Positions 42,751 through 52,757 are shown, counted from the stretch's first letter. The stretch is DNA of 64,000 bases from Exiguobacterium sp. BMC-KP (GCF_001275385.1 NZ_LGIW01000014.1:248001-312000), one strand, 5' to 3'. The notes: a model not told the origin generated them from the letters alone. Program-made: numbers and translations.

Positions 42751-43833
42751 ATGAAAAAATTAGCTTACGCCGTCCTAGCACCGGCACTGTTACTAGCGGC
42801 TTGTGCAAATGGAGAAGCGACGACGACAAAAGTCGTCAAAGATGTACCAAAAGGGGTTCAATCGGACGTCAAGATCGCCGTCATTCGTAACCTCGCATCG
42901 GATGATCATACGAAACAACTCCTTGATGGCGCACGAAGTGAGGGCGAAGCACTCGGCTTTAAAGTCAGTACGTTCATCTCGGAAGGGAACGACGTCAAGT
43001 TCAAGGAACTGGTCGCCCAAGCGATTCAGCAAGATTATGATGGTCTCATCATCTCGCACGGCAAGGAAGATTACGCGTATGACATGATCAAACCAGCTGT
43101 CGATAAAGGACTGAAGGTCGTGACGTTCGATACGGTCACGAAGAAAAAAGGGGCATCTCTAAAAGGCGTGACGGAAACATTCCAAAACGATCATCAGCTC
43201 GCGAAGCTATCGCTTGATGAAGTGACGAAGGTGACGGACAAGAAGCCGGTCCGTGTCATCAAACTCTGGTTCGGACCAGGTTTTGCCCCGCTCGATCGTC
43301 GTCAGGAAATCTATAAGACATACGAAGCAGACGGCAAAATCAAAACGCTTGAGACAGTCGGACCGACGAACTTCCAAGATGTCCAAGGCGATATCGCAAC
43401 GAAGATGAATGCCATCCTCGCGAAATATCCGAAAGGAAGCATTGACGCCGTCTGGGGAGCGTGGGATGAAGTTGCAAAAGGGGCTTACAAATCGCTCAAG
43501 GATAATAAACGTCAAGAAATCCCGCTGATCTCGATCGATGTTTCGAATCAGGATATCAATCTGATGCGTGAAAAAGGCAGTAACTGGGTCTCGACGAGTG
43601 CGGTGGATCCGTTCTTGATTGGACAAACGGACATGCGATTACTGGCTAAGAAAATCGCCGGAGAGAAGACGCCAGATAGCTTTGACCTCGATGCGAAACT
43701 CGTTGAGCAGAAGGCATTGAAGCAGGACACAACGATGTACAATCTCGATACGATCATCAAAGGATGGAGTACGTCGGACAAATTCAATGAGCCGTGGATG
43801 GACCGGTTGCGTGACGTCCATAAAAAACAATGA
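42751..43833 (+). CDS. Sugar-type ABC transporter substrate-binding lipoprotein, predicted for methylthioribose
   Basis: 360 residues. A lipoprotein signal peptide ends in LLLAACANG (lipobox LAAC), so the protein is anchored outside the membrane. The rest is a periplasmic-binding-protein type 1 fold of the RbsB/LsrB kind: VKIAVIRNLASDDHTKQLLDGARSEGEALGF and DAVWGAWDEVAKGAYKSL. It follows mtnA by 11 bases and overlaps the ATPase gene. Being locked into a SAM-riboswitch operon with mtnK and mtnA, the likely ligand is 5-methylthioribose or a close relative. The ligand is inferred from context only. Confidence 0.88.
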   Translation: MKKLAYAVLAPALLLAACANGEATTTKVVKDVPKGVQSDVKIAVIRNLASDDHTKQLLDGARSEGEALGFKVSTFISEGNDVKFKELVAQAIQQDYDGLIISHGKEDYAYDMIKPAVDKGLKVVTFDTVTKKKGASLKGVTETFQNDHQLAKLSLDEVTKVTDKKPVRVIKLWFGPGFAPLDRRQEIYKTYEADGKIKTLETVGPTNFQDVQGDIATKMNAILAKYPKGSIDAVWGAWDEVAKGAYKSLKDNKRQEIPLISIDVSNQDINLMREKGSNWVSTSAVDPFLIGQTDMRLLAKKIAGEKTPDSFDLDAKLVEQKALKQDTTMYNLDTIIKGWSTSDKFNEPWMDRLRDVHKKQ

Positions 43834-45338
43834 CGTCTATCAATCATCACCTGGAGATGACCGGGATTTCACTGGCGTTTCCGGGAGTGCAAGCCTTAAA
43901 ACAGGTCTCGTTTGAAGTGAAATCCGGTGAGATTCATGCGCTCGTTGGTGCGAATGGTGCCGGTAAGTCGACGCTGATGAAAGTCTTATCCGGAGCGGAA
44001 ACGGCGGATGAAGGCGTCATCCGTCTCAATGGGGAAGAGCTGTCGATTCAATCCCCGCGTGATGCGAAACGAATCGGAATCGACCTCGTCCAACAAGAGG
44101 TCGATGTGGCACTCGTTCCGTATCTGACGGTCGCTGAGAATATCTGTCTCGATCTGTTGACGGACGGAACGATGACCGGTTTTGTGTCACAACGCCGTTA
44201 CATACAACGTGCGAAAGAAGCTTTAGCGACATTACAGGCAGATATTTCCGTCAAGACACGTGTCGAAGAATTACGTCTTGCTGAAAAACAACTCGTATTG
44301 ATTGCTCGCGCTCTCGTTCAGGAACGCCGGTTTTTGATTTTGGATGAACCAACAGCACCGCTCAGTCAGGCAGAAACAATCCATCTCTTTTCGGTCGTAC
44401 GACGTTTAGCGAAACGGGGACTTGGGATCATTTTCATTTCACACCGCTTACAGGAACTATATGACATTTGTGATTCCATCTCAGTCATGCGCGATGGTCA
44501 ACTCGTCTCGCGAAACGCTTTGAAGGATATTACGAAAGAAGCCGTTGTTGAGCAGATGCTCGGACGCAAGCTGGCAACTGTAGCGAAAACATCACGAACA
44601 ACAGAGGCGAATGTACTTACGGTCAAGGGCGCAATGAATACGGATGTAGCAGACATTTCCTTGACGGTACAAGCTGGGGAAGTCGTTGGGATCGCAGGTC
44701 TTGTCGGCGCCGGTAAAACCGAATTATGTAAAGCATTGTTCGGCGACCGTCCGTTTCAAGCAGGAGAAGTTCGCCTAAATGGAACGGCCCATCACCTGCG
44801 CGATCCGCAAGCTGCGATTCAAGCAGGAATCGGTCTCGTTCCAGAAGAACGGCGAAAAGAAGGAATTCTTGTTGCCGATTCTGTCGCGGAAAATCTGACG
44901 GCAGCTGCAGCACATGATTTTGTCAACCGCTGGGGGCTGATGGATCGTCGTAAAGAAACGGATCAAGCATCGAAATGGGTCAAGGAACTGGGCATTAAAG
45001 TGGCAGATGTGACGCAAGAAGTGGGTCAACTATCCGGTGGGAATCAACAAAAGGTCGCCATCGGAAAATGGTTACTGACGGATGTCTCCGTACTCGTCTT
45101 AGATGAACCGACAAAAGGCGTCGACGTCGGAGCAAAACAAGATATCTATCGTCTGATTGACGAGCTCGCGCAACAACAAAAAGGCATTATCTACGCGACG
45201 AGTGAATGGGATGAACTCTTGACCGTCACAGACCGGATTTACGTCATGTTCGATGGTCGAATCGTCTATGAAACGAAGACATCAGATACATCAGAAGAAA
45301 CCTTGTTGTGGTATGCGACAGGAGGAGGGCAACGATGA
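43830..45338 (+). CDS. Sugar-type ABC transporter ATPase, two nucleotide-binding domains
   Basis: 502 residues, RbsA/MglA type. Domain 1 has Walker A GANGAGKST (near residue 38) and Walker B FLILDEPTAPLS. Domain 2 has GLVGAGKTE, the signature LSGGNQQK and Walker B VLVLDEPTKGVD. As in other RbsA-type proteins, one site is degenerate (GLVGAGKTE lacks the usual Ser/Thr pair order, and domain 1 has LRLAEKQL in place of LSGGQ). Coupled by overlaps to both neighbours. Confidence 0.94.
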   Translation: MTSINHHLEMTGISLAFPGVQALKQVSFEVKSGEIHALVGANGAGKSTLMKVLSGAETADEGVIRLNGEELSIQSPRDAKRIGIDLVQQEVDVALVPYLTVAENICLDLLTDGTMTGFVSQRRYIQRAKEALATLQADISVKTRVEELRLAEKQLVLIARALVQERRFLILDEPTAPLSQAETIHLFSVVRRLAKRGLGIIFISHRLQELYDICDSISVMRDGQLVSRNALKDITKEAVVEQMLGRKLATVAKTSRTTEANVLTVKGAMNTDVADISLTVQAGEVVGIAGLVGAGKTELCKALFGDRPFQAGEVRLNGTAHHLRDPQAAIQAGIGLVPEERRKEGILVADSVAENLTAAAAHDFVNRWGLMDRRKETDQASKWVKELGIKVADVTQEVGQLSGGNQQKVAIGKWLLTDVSVLVLDEPTKGVDVGAKQDIYRLIDELAQQQKGIIYATSEWDELLTVTDRIYVMFDGRIVYETKTSDTSEETLLWYATGGGQR

Positions 45339-46339
45339 ATGAGGTAGTATCGAAACAAACGAATCGGGGGAAGGGGTTACGTCCTGTCCTCGGATTCTTG
45401 AACGATTGGGGGATCGTCCTCGCGATCATTGCTCTCGTCCTGTTTTTTGCGACGACAGCTCCGACGTTCCTACAAGGGACGAATTTAATCAATATTTTAC
45501 GAAGTATCTCCATCGTGACGATCATTTCGATTGGCTTGACGGTCTCATTGACGATCAATGGATTTGACTTGTCCGTAGGATCAACTGCGACGCTTGCGAG
45601 TTCTTTCGTCGTCTCGTTCTTCGTCTGGTATAGTCTGCCACTCGGTGTCTCGATTGGTCTAGCACTCATTCTGTCTTTAAGTGTCGCCTTGTTGAACATC
45701 TTGCTTATCGTTTGGTTTAAGATTCCCGATTTATTTGCGACGCTTGCGACGATGTTCATCGTCGAAGGAGCAGCAATGACCTATACGGGTGGTGGTTCAA
45801 TCAGTGCTGGGATGCCGCGCCTAGACGGTACACCAACAGTCGGCACGATTCCGGAGGCGTTCGCGAAAATCAGCCAGGCGCCTTGGATCATCGTCATCAT
45901 GCTCGTCGTCGTCGCTGTGACCCATGTCTTCTTAAGTCATACGCGACATGGTCGTTTTCTCTATATCATCGGTGGAAATCCAGAAGCCGCACGACTGACA
46001 GGAATTCGTGTGAACCGTTACCGAGCACTTGCTTATCTGATTGCTGGATTGTTTGCTGCAGTCGGTGGGATTTTACTTGCTTCACAAGTTGGATCGTCGC
46101 AAATCAATGCCGGTTCCGGTTACTTGATGCCAGCGGTCGCAGCCGCATTCATCGGTTCCTCGTTCGCAGGGCAAGGGAAACCGAATGCGCTTGGCACACT
46201 TGTTGGGGCTTGTCTCGTCGGGATTCTTGAAAATGGTCTCGTCATGTTGTCAGTACCATACTATTCCTTGAATATCATCAAAGGACTCGTTCTTGCACTG
46301 GCACTCGCGACGACCTATGCGCGGTATCGTAAAAAATAA
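45335..46339 (+). CDS. Sugar-type ABC transporter permease
   Basis: 334 residues, about ten membrane helices, RbsC type: LTVSLTINGFDLSVGSTATLASSFV and AFIGSSFAGQGKPNALGTLVGA are the conserved blocks. The ATG at 45335 follows AGGAGGAGGG and overlaps the ATPase stop by four bases. Last gene of mtnKA-ABC. With no second permease, the importer would use a homodimer. Confidence 0.93.
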   Translation: MNEVVSKQTNRGKGLRPVLGFLNDWGIVLAIIALVLFFATTAPTFLQGTNLINILRSISIVTIISIGLTVSLTINGFDLSVGSTATLASSFVVSFFVWYSLPLGVSIGLALILSLSVALLNILLIVWFKIPDLFATLATMFIVEGAAMTYTGGGSISAGMPRLDGTPTVGTIPEAFAKISQAPWIIVIMLVVVAVTHVFLSHTRHGRFLYIIGGNPEAARLTGIRVNRYRALAYLIAGLFAAVGGILLASQVGSSQINAGSGYLMPAVAAAFIGSSFAGQGKPNALGTLVGACLVGILENGLVMLSVPYYSLNIIKGLVLALALATTYARYRKK

Positions 46340-46410
46340 TTAAAATTTGACGTTTCGTTTATAACATATTCGGTAATATTCAATATATGAAAGGATGGTG
46401 ATGCACATGA

Positions 46411-46563
46411 ATGATTACCAATGTAGAGGGAACGATCGCATGTCGCTTCTGAAAGAAGAGGATCACCGGACTTGACGAACGTTGTCCATTGACACGGATG
46501 TATTCGTGTTTTACGTGCAACTGCACGGTTCAAGAACGGATCACGGCATGTGTTCGTTCCTGA
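46411..46563 (+). pseudogene. Small Cys-rich reading frame interrupted by an in-frame TGA
   Basis: Reading from the ATG at 46411 (preceded by GGTGAT) gives 13 codons ending ACRF, then TGA (46450-46452), then 36 codons, KKRITGLDERCP..., that include SCFTCNCTVQ and ACVRS before TGA at 46561-46563. The cysteines are spaced like a zinc ribbon (CxxC ... CxxCxC), and the internal TGA falls exactly where the second Cys of the first CxxC pair would be expected. A strong terminator follows eight bases later. The simplest view is a Cys codon (TGT or TGC) changed to TGA by mutation or a sequence error; other options are in the findings. I do not recognise the family. Confidence 0.45.
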
Positions 46564-46570
46564 AACAAAT

Positions 46571-46602
46571 AAGGGGGAAACGCTACGGCGTTCCCCCTTT
46601 TT
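46571..46602 (+). terminator. Terminator after the Cys-rich frame
   Basis: AAGGGGGAA pairs with TTCCCCCTT, inner CGC/GCG, then T residues. It may also serve the ABC importer operon upstream, since no other terminator is seen in 46340-46410. Confidence 0.9.
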
Positions 46603-46704
46603 CATGTGCTACAAACTGCTCGTATTTCTTTAAAAGCGTAGCGGAATATGAGATGATATAAAAAGTCAGAAAATTCAACTACTACGAGAGCAAGGGGCCT
46701 GACA

Positions 46705-47661
46705 ATGCGAACATACACTAAGGAGATTCAAGCGATTATCGACAACGTAGAGAAAGTCATCATCGGTAAGGAAGATGTCATCACACAATCATTGGCAGCA
46801 TTACTAGCGGGCGGTCACGTCCTATTAGAAGACGTACCGGGAGTCGGGAAGACGATGCTCGTCCGTGCGTTCAGCCGATCGATCGGGTTGACCTTCAAAC
46901 GTGTTCAGTTCACGCCAGACCTACTTCCGTCAGATTTGACGGGTGTATCGATGTATAACCAAAAAACAAGTCAGTTCGAATATAGACCGGGTCCGCTGAT
47001 GGGAAACATCGTCTTAGCCGATGAGATCAACCGGACATCACCAAAAACTCAATCTGCCTTACTCGAGGGAATGGCGGAAGCGAACGTCACCGTCGATGGT
47101 GAGATTCATACGCTTCCGAATCCCTTTTTCGTCATGGCGACACAAAACCCGATTGAACATGAAGGAACATATCCGTTACCAGAAGCACAACTCGACCGTT
47201 TTCTCGTCAAAGTCAAAATGGGTTACCCTGATTTCCAGCAAGAAATGAAGTTACTCACGCGTTTTGAACGGGATGAACCAATTGAAACGCTTGAAGCGGT
47301 GATTGGTCGCGAGCAATTGCTCCAGATGAAAGAAGAAGTCAAGAACGTCCATGTCTCGCAACCCGTTAAAAAATATATCGTCCATCTCGTCCAAGCGACA
47401 CGGACGAATGGTTCGCTGTATCTCGGTGCGAGTCCTCGTTCTTCGATTGCTTTGATGAAAGTCGCGCAAGCGTGGGCATACATGGAAGGGCGAAGTTTCG
47501 TTTTGCCGGATGACGTCAAACATCTCTTGATTCCAGTCCTGTCACACCGCTTGATTTTGACAGCAGATGCTCGCTACCATGGGCAATCGTCGGAACGGAT
47601 TTTAGAGCAGATCAAAAAAGAGATTGCTGTACCGATCCAACAAGACGTGGAGTCCCTATGA
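46705..47661 (+). CDS. MoxR-family AAA+ ATPase
   Basis: 318 residues. Walker A EDVPGVGKTMLV lies near residues 42-53, then VQFTPDLLPSDLTGVS, Walker B NIVLADEINRTSPKTQSALLEGM and sensor 1 FVMATQNPIEHEGTYPLPEAQLDRF, all MoxR marks. It overlaps the DUF58 gene by four bases. MoxR proteins are chaperone-like; the partner genes here form the common MoxR-DUF58-transglutaminase set. Confidence 0.95.
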   Translation: MRTYTKEIQAIIDNVEKVIIGKEDVITQSLAALLAGGHVLLEDVPGVGKTMLVRAFSRSIGLTFKRVQFTPDLLPSDLTGVSMYNQKTSQFEYRPGPLMGNIVLADEINRTSPKTQSALLEGMAEANVTVDGEIHTLPNPFFVMATQNPIEHEGTYPLPEAQLDRFLVKVKMGYPDFQQEMKLLTRFERDEPIETLEAVIGREQLLQMKEEVKNVHVSQPVKKYIVHLVQATRTNGSLYLGASPRSSIALMKVAQAWAYMEGRSFVLPDDVKHLLIPVLSHRLILTADARYHGQSSERILEQIKKEIAVPIQQDVESL

Positions 47662-48740
47662 CGAAGTGGCAAATTGGTTGGCGTTACGCTGTATTACTTT
47701 TGACGACGGCTGCCTTATGGACATATGCGCGCGTCGATGGCGGAAATGTCGCTTCCTTGCTGTTTTACGTCATGGCTGGCTTGACCGTCTACTGGACGCT
47801 CTTTCTGATCTGGCCTGTCACGCAGGCACTTGCGACACGAGAAGTCTCAAATAAGATGCTCGTTGCTGGAACGGATATCCCGGTCTCCTTACATGTTCGC
47901 CGACGTTTCCCGTTTCTTGTCGGAGCCGTTGAAGTGACGGAGGCGATTCCGAATGAACTCAGTGAAGAAAAACTTGATATCAGCCGTCCGCTCCGAGCCC
48001 ATTACCGGAAGACGGAGCAGATCGATTATACGATTCCATCGATTCGCCGGGGAGTCTACCAGATTCCAGGTTGTATCGTCGAAATCACGGATCCGTTCGG
48101 TTTGTTTAAGCGAAAGCGGATGTTTCCAGTCGAGACGTACCTTGCGATTGAACCGGCTCGACTTGCCGTTCAACTTCCGCATGAGGAGGATCGTGGCGAT
48201 GGTGGCATCTCACCCGTATCGATTGATCTTCGGCAGTCATCTTTTACCGTCGTTGGTGTCCGGGAATATGTCAGTGGTGACCGGATGAATCAGATTGATT
48301 GGAAAGCGACGGCGAAGCGTCAAGGCTTGATGACGAAGACATTCGAACGGGAGCAAGAACGGGAAACAACGATCGTTTTCGATGAGGGAACGGAAGCAGG
48401 CGAAGCGTTCGAACGTGTCATCTCGATGCTCGCAGAAGCGACGGATCAGCTGAACAAGCGACGCTTGAGTTATCGGATCCACCTCGTCGGACATGCTGTT
48501 CAATCGTTATCGTTACCACTCGAAGGGGCGAAACTCACGCATTATCTGATGACGGCTCAGCCGAGTCGGACGCGGACGTTCATCGAATCGTGGGAGTACT
48601 CGTCAAAAGCACTTCGACTGAGCGGGAACGTCCTCTTCATCACACCGGATCTTGAGTCGAACAATGAATTATGGATTTCAAAGATTAATCAAGAAGCAAC
48701 CGTTCATGTCTATACACCAGAACGGAGGGGAGTGCGATGA
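47658..48740 (+). CDS. DUF58 membrane-anchored protein
   Basis: 360 residues. Two N-terminal membrane helices are followed by an extracytoplasmic or cytosolic beta-rich part and the DUF58 core VREYVSGDRMNQIDWKATAKRQGLMTKTFEREQERETTIVFDE, which resembles a vWA-like fold. Coupled to both neighbours by four-base overlaps. Function unresolved. Confidence 0.93.
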   Translation: MTKWQIGWRYAVLLLTTAALWTYARVDGGNVASLLFYVMAGLTVYWTLFLIWPVTQALATREVSNKMLVAGTDIPVSLHVRRRFPFLVGAVEVTEAIPNELSEEKLDISRPLRAHYRKTEQIDYTIPSIRRGVYQIPGCIVEITDPFGLFKRKRMFPVETYLAIEPARLAVQLPHEEDRGDGGISPVSIDLRQSSFTVVGVREYVSGDRMNQIDWKATAKRQGLMTKTFEREQERETTIVFDEGTEAGEAFERVISMLAEATDQLNKRRLSYRIHLVGHAVQSLSLPLEGAKLTHYLMTAQPSRTRTFIESWEYSSKALRLSGNVLFITPDLESNNELWISKINQEATVHVYTPERRGVR

Positions 48741-50809
48741 TGCGACGATTGATTTGGAACGCCATCGCGGCAGCCGTTCTGACTTGTTTCATGCCACCAC
48801 TTCTTGAACTGACGACATTTGAGCACCTCTGGTCATTCTTACCGATGCTGTTTCTGCCCTTGCTGTTGTCGCATCTAGCGCGACGTTACTTTTTACTCGG
48901 AAGTCTCGGTGGATTGCTGTTGTCGTTTTATCTGATTTTGACACCAGGAGCGGCACCATGGGGGATCTTTACAGAAATCAGTTCGGATATTCAGAGCGTC
49001 ATCAATGGTGAATTGCCGGGACGACCAGCCTTCGCGCTGTCGATCGGATTGATTAGTTTCTTGATTGCGTACCTGGCGCGCCGGACATTCCCGAATCGTG
49101 GATTCGTCTTCGGACTTGCGTTCGGAGTGATCGGCTTCATCGCGTATTGTGATACGTGGACGGATTACTCGGGAGAGACGTTCATTCTCTATCCGATCAT
49201 CTTATCTTTGTTATTGCTCTATGCGACGGAAGTCAACGAACGACCGCGTGCCTCGTACGTTCGTCCGCTGAGTGCCTTATTCATCATGGGGGCTGTCATC
49301 GTCGCTGCTGTTCAAAGTCCTGTCATCAATGCGACATGGCAAGACAGTTGGTACGATTTGACGTCTGGTCTTGAAGGTGAAGGAGAACCGTCAAATGCGA
49401 TTCAAAAGGTCGGCTATGGCAATAACGATGAGCAACTCGGAGGACCGTTCCAGATGGACGACCGGGAAGTCTTCCAAGTCGAAAGTGAGGGAAACCGCTA
49501 CTGGCGAGTCGAGACGAAAGATATCTACACCGGCAAGGGGTGGGTGCTGTCGGAATCGAATCCGGAAATCGATGCGCGTGGCTTCTTTTCGCATTTCGGA
49601 AAAGAGGTCAAGACAAGAAATGAGACGGCAACCTTTGAGATGGCACGTGAATTACCATTCGTTCCGTATAATGGTGATAATGTTCGGTTGACTGTCGATC
49701 AACAACGGCAAAACGTACTAGTTGATTCGGACAATCAAAAAATCTCGTATCTCGACGATGCGGATCAGCAGCGCAACTATCAAATTGAATATGCTTATCC
49801 ACTCTTTACAGAAGAGCAGTTACAGACAGATGAACCGCTCAATTTATCACCTGCAGACACACGTCGGTATCTGCAACTGCCGGACGGTTTACCACAACGT
49901 GTCCGTGATTTAGCAGAACAAATTGTTGAGGATGAAGAAACACCATGGGACAAAGCGCGAGCAATTGAAAATTATTTCGAGGAAGAGAACTTTGAATACA
50001 ATACGGAAGAAGTTGCCGTACCGGGAGAAAATCAAGATTATGTTGACCAATTTCTGTTCGAGACGAAACTCGGGTACTGTGATAACTTCTCGACTTCAGC
50101 TGCTGTCTTACTTCGGGCAGCTGGCTTACCCGCCCGCTGGGTGAAAGGATTCACGGGAGGTGAGTCCGATGTCATCGGTTCTGCCGTGACGAGTTATACG
50201 GTACGGAATAAAAATGCCCACTCGTGGGTCGAAGTCTATATTGAAGGACCGGGATGGGTACCGCTTGAGCCGACAGTTAGTTTCGACGGAGCAGGTCAGT
50301 ACACGATTGATCGGGAAACGAATAATGAGACAGAGCAAACGAATCCACAACGCGAGACAGAAAATAACACAGAGACGACGACGCCAAATCGTCCGCAGGA
50401 AAATCTTCTTGACGAAGAACAGACGACTAGCGCTGGGCAGACGGAGCAGAAGTCCATTCCATTCTGGCCGATCTTCTTGACGGCACTTGCGCTATTGTTC
50501 CTCTACCTGTTCCGAAAACCAATCATTCGGACACTCACGATTCTCTTCTTCCGGAGACAAATCGAACGACCAGAAGGATTCCGCCGGATGTACCGGTACC
50601 TCTTACGACGTCTTGATAAAAAAGGATTCCATTATAAGGATGGGCGGACGCTTGCTGAACTGGCGCACGAAGTCGATGGATATTACGAGACGTATGCGAT
50701 GCGACCGCTAACGGATGCTTATGAGCGGATGGTCTATGGTGGGGAATCACTATCGGATGAGAAAAAACGTGAATATTTCGAAAATATCATTCGTCATGTA
50801 GAGGGTTGA
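48737..50809 (+). CDS. Transglutaminase-domain membrane protein (DUF3488/TgpA-like)
   Basis: 690 residues. About six membrane helices lie in the first 200 residues, then a large external part with a transglutaminase core: KLGYCDNFSTSAAVLLRAAGLPARWVKGF carries the Cys, NAHSWVEVYIEGPGWVPLEPT the His and the acidic residue. A Thr/Gln/Asn-rich linker, a seventh helix (FWPIFLTALALLFLYLF) and a C-terminal DUF4129 domain follow. The third triad residue is Glu (PLEPT) rather than Asp, as in many relatives. Last gene of the MoxR operon. Confidence 0.94.
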   Translation: MMRRLIWNAIAAAVLTCFMPPLLELTTFEHLWSFLPMLFLPLLLSHLARRYFLLGSLGGLLLSFYLILTPGAAPWGIFTEISSDIQSVINGELPGRPAFALSIGLISFLIAYLARRTFPNRGFVFGLAFGVIGFIAYCDTWTDYSGETFILYPIILSLLLLYATEVNERPRASYVRPLSALFIMGAVIVAAVQSPVINATWQDSWYDLTSGLEGEGEPSNAIQKVGYGNNDEQLGGPFQMDDREVFQVESEGNRYWRVETKDIYTGKGWVLSESNPEIDARGFFSHFGKEVKTRNETATFEMARELPFVPYNGDNVRLTVDQQRQNVLVDSDNQKISYLDDADQQRNYQIEYAYPLFTEEQLQTDEPLNLSPADTRRYLQLPDGLPQRVRDLAEQIVEDEETPWDKARAIENYFEEENFEYNTEEVAVPGENQDYVDQFLFETKLGYCDNFSTSAAVLLRAAGLPARWVKGFTGGESDVIGSAVTSYTVRNKNAHSWVEVYIEGPGWVPLEPTVSFDGAGQYTIDRETNNETEQTNPQRETENNTETTTPNRPQENLLDEEQTTSAGQTEQKSIPFWPIFLTALALLFLYLFRKPIIRTLTILFFRRQIERPEGFRRMYRYLLRRLDKKGFHYKDGRTLAELAHEVDGYYETYAMRPLTDAYERMVYGGESLSDEKKREYFENIIRHVEG

Positions 50810-50864
50810 TATTTACGAAACGATACAGTTACAATGGGAACAACGTAAATCACACACATGCAAT

Positions 50865-50939
50865 CTCCTTTGTATATACTCGCGAATATGGCGCGAGAGT
50901 CTCTACCGGGTCACCTTAAACGACCTGACTATGAAGGAG
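50865..50939 (+). ncRNA. Purine (guanine-type) riboswitch, guaA leader
   Basis: Aptamer with P1 CTCCTT/AAGGAG, then TATACTCGCGAATATGGCGCGAGAG (P2), TCTCTACCGGGTCACC, TTAAACGACC and TGACTATGA. The specificity base in GACTATG is C, the guanine-class identity (adenine-class has GATTATG). It sits upstream of guaA, which makes GMP, so feedback by guanine is expected. Confidence 0.94.
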
Positions 50940-50985
50940 CAGACCCTTCGTATACATTTTTTTGTGAAGCGGCCTGCTCTTTTTC
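50936..50985 (+). terminator. Riboswitch terminator before guaA
   Basis: GAGCAG (50937-50942) pairs with CTGCTC (50974-50979), with inner CTTC/GAAG, followed by TTTTT. Its left arm overlaps P1 of the purine aptamer. Confidence 0.85.
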
Positions 50986-51056
50986 CATTTTATCTATGGG
51001 CGAAGAGTGGGCTTTTTTCATAGGGTACGCATGAAATCAGAAAGGCGGGAACAGAT

Positions 51057-52601
51057 TTGGAAGCACATTTGGACCAGGAAATGATTCTCGTCCTCGATTT
51101 TGGAGGACAGTACAATCAATTGATCACACGTCGTATTCGGGACCTTGGTGTCTATAGTGAATTGCATTCGCATAAAATCACTGCAGCAGAAGTAAAAGAA
51201 ATCGCACCTGCTGGTATCATCTTCTCAGGTGGCCCACGTAGCGTCTACGCAGAGGATGCGTACCGGTGTGATCCAGAAATTTTCGACCTTGGTATTCCAA
51301 TCTTCGGGATCTGTTACGGCATGCAGCTCATGTCACAACATTTCGGCGGAACAGTGGAACGTGCGGGACATCGTGAATATGGAAAAGCCACATTGACGTT
51401 ACAAGACCCGTCACCGATGTATGTAAACCTGCCGCTCGAACAAACAGTTTGGATGAGCCACAGCGACCTTGTCACATCTGTACCAAACGGATTTGTCGTC
51501 GATGGAACGAATGTGTCATGTCCAATCGCTTCGATCAAAAACGAAGAGTTGAACATGTACGGTGTGCAGTATCACCCAGAAGTAAACCATACGGTCTTCG
51601 GGAAAGAATTGCTCAAGAACTTCCTCTTTGAAGTCTGTAAATGTACGGGCGACTGGTCAATGGAGAACTTCATCGAAATCGAAGTAGCGAAGATCCAAGA
51701 ACAAGTCGGCGATAAAAAAGTTCTCTGTGCCCTTTCAGGTGGTGTCGACTCGTCTGTCGTCGCAGCTTTGATTCACAAAGCAATCGGCGATCAATTGACA
51801 TGTATGTTCGTCGATCATGGTTTACTTCGTAAGGGAGAAGCAGAGAGCGTCATGAAGACGTTCGCGGATCACTTCCACATGAACGTCATCAAGATTGATG
51901 CACAGGATCGTTTCCTCAACAAACTCCGTGGTATTTCGGATCCTGAGCAAAAACGTAAAATCATCGGAAACGAGTTCGTTTACGTCTTTGATGAAGAAGC
52001 TTCAAAACTAACGGACATGGACTTCCTTGCCCAAGGTACGCTCTACACGGATATCATCGAGAGTGGTACGGATACGGCACAAACAATCAAATCACACCAC
52101 AATGTCGGTGGATTGCCGGAAGACATGCAGTTTGAATTGATTGAGCCGATCAATACGTTGTTCAAGGATGAAGTCCGTGAACTCGGGAAAGAACTCGGTC
52201 TTTCAGATGAAATCGTTTGGCGTCAGCCGTTCCCGGGACCAGGTCTCGGGATTCGTGTCCTTGGTGAAATCACAGATGAGAAACTCGAAATCGTTCGCGA
52301 ATCTGATTTCATTCTTCGTGATGAGATTAAAAAAGCTGGACTCGAGCGCGAAATCTGGCAGTACTTCACAGTCCTTCCTCCGATCCGTTCGGTTGGTGTC
52401 ATGGGTGATGAGCGGACATACGACTATGCCGTCGGAATCCGCGCCGTCACGTCCATTGACGGGATGACATCAGACTGGGCACGTATCCCATGGGACGTGC
52501 TTGAGAAGATCTCGGTCCGGATCGTCAACGAAGTCCAGAACGTTAACCGCGTCCTGTACGATGTGACGTCGAAACCACCGTCAACGATTGAGTGGGAATG
52601 A
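51057..52601 (+). CDS. guaA: GMP synthase (glutamine-hydrolysing)
   Basis: Converts XMP to GMP with ATP and glutamine; 514 residues. The class I glutamine amidotransferase domain has [21 protein letters not shown] (nucleophile Cys) and [11 protein letters not shown]. The ATP pyrophosphatase domain has [18 protein letters not shown] (P-loop), and the C-terminal dimerisation domain ends STIEWE. The start is a TTG seven bases after AAAGGCGGG. The last 76 bases of the coding sequence are also the left end of a genomic island, so the extreme C-terminus is partly supplied by the island, with no loss of residues. No terminator follows the gene. Confidence 0.97.
   Translation: MEAHLDQEMILVLDFGGQYNQLITRRIRDLGVYSELHSHKITAAEVKEIAPAGIIFSGGPRSVYAEDAYRCDPEIFDLGIPIFGICYGMQLMSQHFGGTVERAGHREYGKATLTLQDPSPMYVNLPLEQTVWMSHSDLVTSVPNGFVVDGTNVSCPIASIKNEELNMYGVQYHPEVNHTVFGKELLKNFLFEVCKCTGDWSMENFIEIEVAKIQEQVGDKKVLCALSGGVDSSVVAALIHKAIGDQLTCMFVDHGLLRKGEAESVMKTFADHFHMNVIKIDAQDRFLNKLRGISDPEQKRKIIGNEFVYVFDEEASKLTDMDFLAQGTLYTDIIESGTDTAQTIKSHHNVGGLPEDMQFELIEPINTLFKDEVRELGKELGLSDEIVWRQPFPGPGLGIRVLGEITDEKLEIVRESDFILRDEIKKAGLEREIWQYFTVLPPIRSVGVMGDERTYDYAVGIRAVTSIDGMTSDWARIPWDVLEKISVRIVNEVQNVNRVLYDVTSKPPSTIEWE
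52522..52597. repeat. attL-type direct repeat at the 3' end of guaA
   Basis: This 76-base stretch is repeated in the same direction at 60848-60923 with two mismatches (52539 A/C, 52580 G/T). It lies wholly inside guaA and an integrase gene starts 160 bases later, so it is the left attachment site. The exact crossover bases cannot be set. Confidence 0.92.
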
Positions 52602-52757
52602 TTTCAGAAATTAAGATTAGTAATTAGCTACAAACCCTTTTATACCAATGGTTTTGAAGCTGTAAGTTGATTTTAATTCCTATCACCTACGACTATTGAC
52701 TTCTAAAAATACTCTCTTTTATTTGTGTTGTTTTGCAAATAGAAGGGGGTTTTTTTG

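Noticed and set aside
46407-46475. 22-codon peptide starting at the ATG at 46407
   Set aside because: It shares the start region with the Cys-rich frame, but its translation shows no pattern and it ignores the cysteine spacing seen in the other frame.
46411-46563. Selenoprotein with a CxxU motif
   Set aside because: No SECIS-like hairpin was convincing after the TGA, and selenocysteine machinery is not expected in this kind of organism; kept only as one option for the interrupted frame.
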